Source: Baffinella frigidus (Eukaryota; Cryptophyceae; Cryptomonadales; Baffinellaceae). From it: a stretch of DNA of 11,520 bases. Shown one piece after another: positions 6,110-11,477 of the stretch. The stretch's first letter is position 1; each line of letters opens with the position of its first letter. A program made the position numbers and the translations under genes. The notes under the pieces are model-generated. The model saw only the letters and a list, made by a program, of their open reading frames with translations, did no database searches and had not been told where the DNA came from. Where the stretch lies: NCBI GenBank assembly GCA_026770585.1, contig MU646869.1, forward strand, positions 176,682 to 188,201, read 5' to 3'.

Positions 6110-9100
6110 TCGCTCTCTCTCTCTCTCCCTCTCTCTCCCTCTCTCTCTCCCTCTCCCTCGCTGGCATCCTCCCGCTCACTCCCGGGGAGAATGGTGGGGG
6201 GCCGCGAGGGATGCAGAGCTAGATAATGCCAAAAGCCAACGCCAGCGGACCACTTAAGTCCCTCGCTGGAGAAGGACGTACCAGCGCTAAAATGATTTTA
6301 AAAGCAGATTGAGGACTTTTAAAGTCCTAAATTCTTTTCCATTATAAATTGTGTACGGAGTCGCGTCCAATCTGAGTGGTCGGCTGGCGTAAGCGTTTTG
6401 CATGATAAGACGTTATGGGCGAGCGGTTCGGCGTCTGACCTGCACCCTCGCCAACAGACACCACGCCAGAGGGCTCGAGGGAAATCGACGCCTTATCCAC
6501 GCCACAACTGGCGTCGTTGACTTAAGTATTCAGGAGCTTTCCCCTGAAAAATGTCAAAAGTGGATGTTTCGAGCGCTCTGGCGTGGCACGCTCCCTCCCG
6601 CCCCGTCGCGCACCTGTGAGAGAGTTTGTTGATTTAGTCCCGCACCTGGATAGATTTAATTTCGGGAACTGTCCATCTAAAAGATCTGGTGTGGAAGCTT
6701 GCTGTACACAATAATGTAATTGAAGCGGTTGTATTGAGCTCCCTCTCTCTCTCCCTCTCCCTCGCTGGCATCCTCCCGCTCACTCCCGGGGAGAATGGTG
6801 GGGGGCCGCGAGGGATGCAGAGCTAGATAATGCCAAAAGCCAACGCCAGCGGACCACTTAAGTTGGATTGAGCTCGGTTGGATTGAGCTCATACCGTCGA
6901 ACCATCCACTTAACACATGCCGCGCGAACAGAAGCTTAGCTCTGTCCCAGTTCAATTTGGGCTCGCCATCATTTCACCCCCCCCCGAAATTTCACAGGTA
7001 AATTTCATGGGGGGGTGTCAAAATTTACCTGTGAAATGGGGGGGGGGGGCGAAATGATGGCGAGCCCAAATCCAAGTGGGACAGAGCTAAGAAGCGTGCT
7101 GCACAACCAGAAACGTGTTGTCCACTTAGCAGCGACCCACGACCTTTTCGCCTTGAATTCAAGGTGAAAAATCGGTCAGGTTCCAGGGCAATGGATAAGA
7201 TTCTAGTACAAATGGTTTAGATGGACTGTATCCGTGAATCCCCTGGTGGCTGCTAAGTGGGGTGTAGCATCACGCGAACAGAAGGGTGTTGTACAACCAG
7301 AAGCGTGTTGTGGTGCACAATCACGCACGAGATAATCAACAGATTCATCATAACAACTTCGTTACACTTACGTCTAAGCCGTTTGCCACACGCAGCGCCA
7401 TTGGCGACCCTTCTACTGGCCGTGGGGCACGTATCGGTGACGAGATTACTCCAAGTGGTTACTCCTATAAGATGATGGTCGAGCTGCCATGCGACCAGAA
7501 GGGTGTTGTACAACCAGAAGCGTGTTGTGGTGCACAATCACGCACGCTCGCTAACAGACGCGTGGGGGGACCTAACCAGCCTCCGGCGGCCCCTGCGGGG
7601 GGCTTGCTGCGCTAATCAAGCACGACCCGAATCCCGGTCGACCCCTGCGGGGGGCTTCCCATGCGTCAGGTCCCTCTCCGATGCGTGCAACGAATGCACA
7701 TCGGAGGGGGACCTGACCAGCCTCCGGCGGCCCCTGCGGGGGGCTTGCTGCGCTAATCAAGCACGACCCGAATCCCGGTCGACCCCTGCGGGGGGCTCAC
7801 AACAACGCTAACAGACGCGTGGTGTACCGCACCCGGAGGGGGAAGTCCCCGAGCTTTTAAAGGCCCAGGGTTTTGCGGCTCCACCGCAGGATTTCTCGGG
7901 GATTTCCCCCTCCGGGCGCGGCACCACAACAATTCCGTGATGGTGACACATGTTCTAGCTCTGCCGCACTTTTATTCTGGCTCGTCCTTCAAGGGATTTA
8001 CGAGCAGAAATCTAGTACAAAAAGGCGAATAGAAAGCCTTTAGGACGAGCCAGAATAAAACTCAGGCAGAGCTAGATGGTGCGGCGGGGGGCAGAGGGTG
8101 TGCGTTGCTAACGGCAACGCACACCCTATGGCGCTAACGGTATCATCTTCTAGCTCTGTTCCACTCGATTTGGTCTCGCCAATTTGGCGAGACCAGATCG
8201 CAACGGTTCGCCAAAAGTTGACAACTCCCTTTGAAAAAGATGACTTTTGGCGTTTTGAGTTGAATAAAAGGACATAATCGATTTGGTCCAGCAGAGTGAA
8301 ACAGAGCTAGATCTTGTGTCCGGGGGGCAGAGGGTGCGCGTTGCTAACGGCAACGCACACCATATGGCGCTAACGGTATCATCTTGTGTCTATCGACCGC
8401 TATCGAGGCAACTGGGGGTTCATTTTAAAAGCCAGAGCCGGAAATCCGGTCGTGTTTTTTATTTTAAAAGTCCATTTCCCTTAGGATGCAGGTGAAAGTT
8501 TTTAAACCCCTTGAAAATTGAATGACCTCCTCGCTCGACAGCCACACGAGGCTATCCATGCGAACAGAATAAATGTCGATTTTAAATTTTGTGGGGAGAA
8601 AGGTCACGTACCTACACGGAAAGCGTGTATCTTGTCCATCTATTCGACCAAACATAGGAAAATTACTACACAAACGCTCTACACTCGACATTTATTCTGT
8701 TCGCGTGGATAGCCTCGTGTGGAGCGTTCCTACAAACCGCTGTCGAGCCAACTCGGCACATATAAGACAGCCAGGACCGGGATTCCGGTCCTGGCTTTTT
8801 ATTTTAAAAGTCCATTTCCTTCAGGATTCAGGTTAAAGTTTTTAAAATCGTGTCCCGTCCTCGCTCGGTAGCGGCCGAGCTGCGATGTCCAGTTTTCGAG
8901 CCGTACATCTCAACAGCTTCATCTCCAGAAGAGTATTAATTAGGCAACCGGTGCGTAGTTAGTAAGTTGATCACTATCCAGTAGGCCTAGGACCTGTTTA
9001 CAGGATCTTTCAGAGGTTAATAAAGAAGAAGAAGAGTATTAATTAATTGCTTTTGGCGCAACGAAATTTACTACACAAATGCTTTACTATTACTTTTATG

Positions 9101-10168
9101 AGCAAATCGTGTGGTAATTTTCGTTGCCCAAAAGCAATTAATTAATACTTCTATGGAGAATGATCTTGTGTCCATCGACGGCCAATTCCCACAAAACTGA
9201 GCCGCGGTGTCCAGTTTTCGAGCCGTATATTTAAACAGCTGGCGGGGTGAAACTGAAGAGGTTTTATCTTCGTATACTGTTGTATACTCGGTGATATATG
9301 ACTCTGGGTAGGTGACTCTCTAGAGCATCTTTCTGCTCTCGCGTGTCGCCTCCCAGAACCAACCCTGAGTCTATCACTGAACGTTTTCCGTCGAACCATA
9401 ACCTTAGTGGACGGTGATGCGGGGGGCCACGCCAGGTCATAAGTGGGAATTTCAGAACGCAACGTTTCGTTTCGTGGTACTAAATGAGTGTGCCTTCCCC
9501 GACTTTACCACACGCGGCATCGACTTTTGGCGTGTTTCCCAGGTGAGAATCAATTTTACACGTAGATGGTGTAGTAAAATGAAACTGGTGACCTGGCGTG
9601 GCAGAGGGTGCGCGCTTCTCATGACGTCGGACCATCAACTTAACACATACCGCATCAACTTAACACATAACGCATCAACTTAACACATGCCGATCCACTT
9701 AACACATAACGCATCAACTTAACACATGGCGCGGCGGGGGGCAGAGGGTGTGCGTTGCTGGAGGCGGGGTTTCAGCTGGGATTTAAATGATACTTCAACC
9801 TTAGCAAGTGCTATATCATATACAAATGGTGAAATAACTACAGTATTAACAAGTGCAAATAATTATACAGACGGTGAAATAACTACAGTATTAACAAGTG
9901 CGGCAATCGACGGTCACCCACACCTCGGCCACGCAACGCTGACCTGTGCACCAACTTGATTGCGTCTTTCTACTCACCCCCGCTATTAGTTTTTTAGCTG
10001 GTACAAAGGGGTCGAGTCGATGGACGCAACGCACAGATGCCGTACCGCAACACTCGTTTTCAATTTCGACTCGTGGCCTGGCGTGGCAGAGGGTGTGCGT
10101 TGCTGGAGGCGGGGTTTCAGCTGGCGGCCATCGACGGTCGGGATGTGAGACATGGCCTGGCGCACCAG
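5078..10168 (+). CDS. PDZ-domain protein, split by a ~4.9-kb intron; intact or decaying
   Basis: PDZ domains bind C-terminal peptides and scaffold other proteins or act in proteases. Seen: exon a (about 5078-5206) encodes PLVGVGIVF, then [16 protein letters not shown], the carboxylate-binding loop region, beta strands and GGPA turn of a PDZ fold. It ends at a donor GTGCGACC (5207). Exon b (10090 to about 10168), after the acceptor CGTGGCAG, reads [19 protein letters not shown], the expected next segment (compare GDxLLAIDG). The exons join in phase: CA plus A gives Gln. Exon a's left boundary is uncertain; ACCAG at 5073-5077 or a later AG would serve. After exon b the frame continues to HGLAHQ, then a GC-type donor GCGCGT or the better donor GTGAGA at 10145 is possible. 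I infer a real gene, but the aspartate usual in GD is Phe here and downstream exons are unclear, so it could be a pseudogene. Confidence 0.55.
5266..5411. mobile_element. Foldback element with TTCATCYCGRAAGATAACTG ends
   Basis: 146 bp. Arms of about 30 bp: left 5266-5295, right 5382-5411, both containing AGATAACTGAAYCAGTTCC in inverted form. No coding content. Confidence 0.75.
5425..5621 (+). pseudogene. Decayed second copy of PDZ exon a
   Basis: GGCCTCTACATCGT (5425-5438) repeats the GLYIV codons of exon a, and GGCGGTCCAGCGCAGTGCG (5603-5621) repeats the GGPAQ codons and the exon edge with one mismatch. In exon a the two blocks are 13 bp apart; here 164 bp separate them, with an in-frame TAG directly after GLYIV. 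Confidence 0.5.
5717..5917 (+). mobile_element. Foldback element, CCACGCCAGGTCA family, copy 1
   Basis: About 200 bp. Ends CCACGCCATGTC and GACCTGGCGTGG. Shares TTTGGCGTGTTTCCC, GTGTAGTAAAA and the right end with 9427-9601. The last 25 bp of the same family recur alone just before PDZ exon b (10062-10086). Confidence 0.75.
5933..5946 (+). repeat. Poly-C tract
   Basis: Homopolymeric C run directly after the right end of the preceding foldback element. Confidence 0.8.
6057..6160 (+). repeat. CT microsatellite
   Basis: About 100 bp of CT repeats with occasional CCT. Its last 24 bases are included in the 123-bp perfect repeat that follows. Arg-Glu or Ser-Leu frames crossing it are artefacts. 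Confidence 0.95.
6137..6259 (+). repeat. 123-bp perfect direct repeat, copy 1
   Basis: Identical base for base to 6741-6863. It starts in the CT tract, holds a hairpin of GCATCC(T)C...GAGGGATGC and an AGAGCTAGA string like the ends of other elements here, and ends CACTTAAGT. Confidence 0.9.
6461..6586 (-). mobile_element. Foldback element, CCACGCCAGAG family, complete copy
   Basis: 126 bp with ends CCACGCCAGAGGGCTCGA and TCGAGCGCTCTGGCGTGG. The partial relative is at 3158-3256 in opposite orientation. Confidence 0.75.
6741..6863 (+). repeat. 123-bp perfect direct repeat, copy 2
   Basis: Second copy, separated from the first by 481 bp (6260-6740) that contains a complete foldback element (6461-6586). 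Only the short tail of the CT array was copied, so the duplication has a defined left edge. Confidence 0.9.
6935..7091. mobile_element. Foldback element, TAGCTCTGTYCCA family, copy 1
   Basis: 157 bp. Outer arms CTTAGCTCTGTCCCA / TGGGACAGAGCTAAG, inner arms ATTTGGGCTCGCCATCATTT and complement, with G and C homopolymers next to the loop. It interrupts the GCGAACAGAAG...AAGCGTG sequence that is complete at 7274-7329. Confidence 0.8.
7122..7260 (-). mobile_element. Foldback element, family CCACTTAGCAGC, copy 2
   Basis: Same 139-bp length as 445-583 and homologous in reverse orientation, including ATACAGTCCATCTAAAC and the CACCTTGAATTCAAGG palindrome. By eye about six of seven bases match. Confidence 0.85.
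7274..7329 (+). repeat. 56-bp direct repeat, copy 1 (left flank of capsid-like fragment)
   Basis: Matches 7491-7546 with one mismatch. Contains GGGTGTTGTACAACCAGAAG and GTGGTGCACAATCACGCACG. Fragments of the same sequence occur at 6921-6934 and 7091-7121. Confidence 0.9.
7330..7490 (+). other. Foreign coding-like insert, possibly a viral capsid fragment
   Basis: 161 bp, open in one frame for 54 codons, encoding [19 protein letters not shown], then [19 protein letters not shown] and MMVELP. The pattern RxGDEI..xG.S.K followed by a hydrophobic-acidic strand resembles the jelly-roll start of capsid proteins of small circular DNA viruses such as those of diatoms; this is from memory of the pattern and is weak. 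The piece has no start, no end and no partner gene, and sits exactly between two 56-bp direct repeats, so it is a captured scrap without function. Confidence 0.4.
7491..7546 (+). repeat. 56-bp direct repeat, copy 2 (right flank)
   Basis: Begins GCGACCAGAAGG and ends CACGCACG. The copy is followed by different sequence (CTCGCTAACAGACG), so the repeat is bounded on both sides. Confidence 0.9.
7549..7822 (+). repeat. Nested GC-rich duplication bounded by 17-bp repeats
   Basis: CGCTAACAGACGCGTGG occurs at 7549-7565 and 7806-7822. Between them an 89-bp unit occurs twice (7568-7656, 7709-7797), each containing two copies of CCCCTGCGGGGGGCT. A hairpin, TCAGGTCCCTCTCCGATG and complement (7666-7716), sits between the units. 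Confidence 0.85.
7820..7926. mobile_element. Foldback element with TGGTGYMCCGC ends
   Basis: 107 bp. Arms pair CACCCGGAGGGGGAA-TCCCCGAG with CTCGGGGA-TTTCCCCCTCCGGG. Unusually GC-rich compared with the other elements. Confidence 0.7.
7954..8076 (-). mobile_element. Foldback element, CTGAGTTTTATTC family, copy 2
   Basis: 123 bp with ends TCTAGCTCTGCC / GGCAGAGCTAGA. Reverse-orientation homologue of 4273-4388. The outer TCTAGCTCTG is also the end of 8149-8311, suggesting a common terminal sequence across families. Confidence 0.8.
8086..8149 (+). repeat. 64-bp direct repeat, copy 1
   Basis: Starts GGGGGGCAGAGGGTGTGCG, the acceptor edge of PDZ exon b, then a hairpin GCGTTGC / GCAACGC and GGCGCTAACGGTATCATCTT. 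The second copy is 8322-8385. Confidence 0.9.
8149..8311. mobile_element. Foldback element, TAGCTCTGTYCCA family, copy 2
   Basis: 163 bp with ends TCTAGCTCTGTTCCACTC / GAGTGAAACAGAGCTAGA. Internal ATTTGGTCTCGCC is shared in variant form with 6935-7091. It lies between the two 64-bp repeats. Confidence 0.75.
8322..8385 (+). repeat. 64-bp direct repeat, copy 2
   Basis: Same sequence as 8086-8149 with a few substitutions, separated from the element by TCTTGTGTCC. Confidence 0.9.
8399..8541 (+). repeat. Dispersed repeat R4, copy A
   Basis: Contains GGGGGTTCATTTTAAAAGCC, a GAGCCGGAAATCCGGTCG hairpin followed by T-rich sequence, and TCCATTTCCCTTAGGAT. Other copies: 8770-8874, 10380-10529 and an inverted partial copy at 10195-10262. 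Copy A is interrupted at its right end by the element 8542-8722. Confidence 0.8.
8542..8722. mobile_element. Foldback element with 38-bp CCACACGAGGCTATCC ends
   Basis: 181 bp. Terminal repeats of 38 bp with about one mismatch (CCACACGAGGCTATCC, then GCGAACAGAATAAATGTCGA). It is inserted between copies A and B of repeat R4. Confidence 0.85.
8770..8874 (+). repeat. Dispersed repeat R4, copy B
   Basis: Starts with a strong hairpin GCCAGGACCGG / CCGGTCCTGGC followed by five Ts, then the shared ATTTTAAAAGTCCATTTCC. In copy B the hairpin is perfect while copies A and C have compensating differences. Confidence 0.75.
8877..8918 (+). repeat. 42-bp direct repeat, copy 1
   Basis: GAGCTGCGATGTCCAG then TTTTCGAGCCGTA; the second copy is 9199-9240 with several substitutions. 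The pair encloses the foldback element 8921-9161. Confidence 0.8.
8921..9161. mobile_element. Foldback element interrupted by a retroposed fragment
   Basis: Arms: right end TTAATTAATACTTCTATGG pairs with the left TATTAATTA/ATTGCTTTTGG, and CAACGAAATTTACTACACA pairs with TGTGGTAATTTTCGTTG. The left arm is split by the 8943-9029 insert. Confidence 0.8.
8943..9029 (+). mobile_element. Short retroposed fragment (SINE- or LINE-end-like)
   Basis: 87 bp between 16-bp direct repeats AGAAGAGTATTAATTA (8927-8942 and 9030-9045). It ends with AATAAA and a (GAA)n tail, preceded by a CCTGTTTACAGG hairpin. Target duplication plus 3' tail indicates insertion through RNA. It could be the end of a 5'-truncated non-LTR element or of a transcript. 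Confidence 0.7.
9268..9352 (-). repeat. 85-bp perfect inverted repeat, left copy
   Basis: Exact reverse complement of 10971-11055. Contains the near-palindrome GTATACTGTTGTATAC and GAGCATCTTTCTGCTC. Separated by 1.6 kb. Confidence 0.95.
9427..9601 (+). mobile_element. Foldback element, CCACGCCAGGTCA family, copy 2
   Basis: 175 bp. Ends CCACGCCAGGTCA / TGACCTGGCGTGG. Directly followed by CAGAGGGTGCGCG, the acceptor edge of PDZ exon b, just as the lone right end at 10062-10086 is. Confidence 0.8.
9631..9729 (+). repeat. Five tandem 20-bp units
   Basis: Units of the form CGCATCAACTTAACACATAA; the fourth has one base fewer. A single related unit is at 6900-6921 (ATCCACTTAACACATGCCGC). There are no unique spacers, so it is a minisatellite. 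Confidence 0.9.
9731..9916 (+). pseudogene. Partial copy of PDZ exon b interrupted by an AT-rich insert
   Basis: 9731-9779 matches the acceptor and first part of exon b through TTTCAGCTGG; 9900-9916 resumes with CGGCAATCGACGGTC (one mismatch). The 120 bp between are foreign and AT-rich. In the exon-b frame a TGA follows soon after the insert begins. Confidence 0.7.
9780..9899 (+). other. Foreign coding-like insert of 15-residue repeats, fibre-protein-like
   Basis: About 2.6 units of 45 bp, strongly AT-rich in a GC-rich context, encoding [19 protein letters not shown] and then [14 protein letters not shown]. Such YTDG...LTSA repeats are typical of fibrous or adhesin-like surface proteins, including those of large algal viruses and phages; this is inference from repeat style. 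It ends abruptly at both sides inside the copied PDZ exon. Confidence 0.5.
10062..10086 (+). mobile_element. Lone terminal piece of CCACGCCAGGTCA-family element
   Basis: TTTCGACTCGTGGCCTGGCGTGG resembles the right end of 5717-5917. No left partner is visible. It places the element terminus 3 bp before the PDZ exon-b acceptor AG. Confidence 0.6.
10090..10168 (+). CDS. PDZ exon b
   Basis: Follows GGCAG at 10085-10089, where the AG is supplied at the edge of a foldback-element terminus (CTGGCGTGG). It reads [20 protein letters not shown], fitting the second half of a PDZ fold. The start of this exon is present in partial copies at 8091, 8328, 9601 and 9731. The 3' end is 10144 (donor GTGAGA) or about 10168. 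Confidence 0.55.
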
Positions 10169-10199
10169 GCGCGTCCCCTAACCCACTTTCAAAATAATA

Positions 10200-10457
10200 G
10201 GACTTTCAAAATAATAATAAAAAACACGACCGGATTTCCGGCTCTGGCTTTTAAAATGAACCCACAGTTTGCCTCGATAGCGGACGTGTCCCCCCTAACC
10301 TACCACGCCAAAGCCTAGGAAGGGGTTGACATTTTAGAACCTTACAGGATAGGACTTTGACTTTTGGAAGGACACGTCCGCTATCGAGGCAAACTGGGGG
10401 TTCATTTTAAAAGCCAGAGCCGGAAATCCGGTCGTGGCTTTTTCATTTTAAAAGTCC
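10200..10457. repeat. Large inverted repeat containing R4 sequence
   Basis: Left arm 10200-10291 pairs with right arm 10370-10457 over about 90 bp (outer GGACTTT / AAAGTCC, inner CGATAGCGGACGTGTCC and complement). Spacer 78 bp. The right arm continues as R4 copy C to 10529. A 16-bp tandem duplication (ACTTTCAAAATAATAG) marks the left edge. Confidence 0.85.
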
Positions 10458-10577
10458 ATTTCCCTTAGGATTCAGGTGAAAGTTTTTAAAACCCTTTAAA
10501 ATTGAATCACGTCCTCGCTCGGCAGCGGTTGACACGTGACCTCTACGCAGTTTCCAGTCAAGGAACGACCACTTTCC

Positions 10578-10628
10578 TGAAAGTGGCCATTCGCTGAAAG
10601 TGGCCATTCGCTGAAAGTGGCCATTCGC
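10578..10628 (+). repeat. Three 17-bp tandem units
   Basis: TGAAAGTGGCCATTCGC three times at 10578, 10595 and 10612, exact. Lies immediately before the PDZ-like fragment at 10634. Confidence 0.95.
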
Positions 10629-10633
10629 TGTCG

Positions 10634-10675
10634 ACTGAGCTCCTCATGCGCAAGCTCCCGTTCGGGTCTCGAATT
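10634..10675 (+). pseudogene. Possible last PDZ segment (TELLMRKLPFGSRIE)
   Basis: These 14 codons resemble the final helix and strand of a PDZ domain (pattern LLxGxxGSxI). No acceptor joins them cleanly to exon b, and a foldback element begins inside the segment at 10668. Either an exon with an unusual boundary or a broken remnant. Confidence 0.35.
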
Positions 10676-10783
10676 GAGTCAAGGACAAAATTTGTCAACT
10701 CAAGGACCGAACGCTAGGATTCCTAGCGTTTTTGTTGGCTAGTGATCTTAAGTTGACAAATTTTATCGTAGACTCAACTCGAG
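10668..10783. mobile_element. Foldback element with CTCGARTTGAGTC ends
   Basis: 116 bp. Arms CTCGAATTGAGTC / GACTCAACTCGAG and AAATTTGTCAACT / AGTTGACAAATTT, with a central hairpin AACGCTAGGA / TCCTAGCGTT. Confidence 0.75.
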
Positions 10784-10970
10784 TCCGGTCGTGCTTTAGA
10801 ATTCAGATTGCTCAGCTGAGCGTCCCCCACACAAGAATGCTAGAGGAGCCTATTTAAATTTTAAAACCCTCTGCTTTTGCAAGTGGGCATTTGTGTAGTA
10901 ACTCTCGTGAAGTTGGTCACGTAACCGTGCGAAATTAGCACAGTCACGAGGTTGGTTACGTTATCCTGGT
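10784..10970. other. Unassigned stretch
   Basis: No gene recognised. Contains a GTAACC...GGTTAC hairpin around 10921-10959 with GTCACG flanks, recalling the internal hairpin of 4440-4653. Confidence 0.3.
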
Positions 10971-11055
10971 GAGGCGACACGCGAGAGCAGAAAGATGCTC
11001 TAGAGAGTCACCTACCCAGAGTCATATATCACCGAGTATACAACAGTATACGAAG
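10971..11055 (+). repeat. 85-bp perfect inverted repeat, right copy
   Basis: Exact reverse complement of 9268-9352. Perfect identity in a region where most repeats differ by several bases suggests a young copy. Confidence 0.95.
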
Positions 11056-11420
11056 AACAAATACTTACAACCCCACATGTAGATAGGGTTCTCCAGCATT
11101 CTCGAGTGGCCGTGGACGTGGCAACTTTTGCCGTGAAAAAGGTTTCTGCTGGTTTTGGTCATTTAGATACGGAGAAAATCTGGCAAACGTTGCCACTTGA
11201 AAAGAACCCCTAGCAACCCCCCCATCTCGCGTGGCTGGGATGTCCGAAAGGGAGCCTACCACGCAAAAGTCCAAGGCTGACCTGGGAAAACAAGTCACTT
11301 CACACGGAATTTGTACTAACTTTCCGAAATTTCGATTTTTCTCTGGGGAGAACGTCCACTTTTGAACTTTCAGAATGCCCGGATTCCGGGTTTTTCACTA
11401 CACGGCACTCTGTCCTACAA

Positions 11421-11422
<2 letters not shown>
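11056..11422. other. Unassigned stretch before the TA microsatellite
   Basis: A 77-codon minus-strand frame (11298-11065) and a plus-strand frame ending at about 11213 (SAGFGHLDTEKIWQTLPLEK) both lack recognisable features. A weak foldback pairs GTGGCAAC (11118) with GTTGCCAC (11196), and a CCCGGATTCCGGG hairpin lies at 11377-11391. Confidence 0.3.
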
Positions 11423-11463
<41 letters not shown>

Positions 11464-11477
11464 CGTTAGCTTCGGCG

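Larger units (their letters stand above)
5207..10089 (+). other. Giant repeat-nest intron of the PDZ gene
   Basis: From the donor at 5207 to the acceptor at 10089. It is packed with foldback elements, direct-repeat pairs, a CT microsatellite and two coding-like foreign fragments. No intact gene of useful length is visible on either strand. Confidence 0.5.

Noticed and set aside
5982-6257. Arg-Glu-rich and Ser-Leu-rich frames
   Set aside because: They are translations of the CT microsatellite.
7503-7811. Frame of 102 codons with a duplicated block
   Set aside because: The internal repetition comes from the 89-bp GC-rich DNA duplication, and the frame starts within a copied flank; no coding evidence.
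8770-8810. Bacterial-type intrinsic terminator
   Set aside because: Hairpin plus Ts fits by shape, but it belongs to a dispersed repeat in a eukaryotic context with no gene ending there.
9631-9729. Possible CRISPR array
   Set aside because: Units are directly adjacent with no spacers, and the context is eukaryotic.
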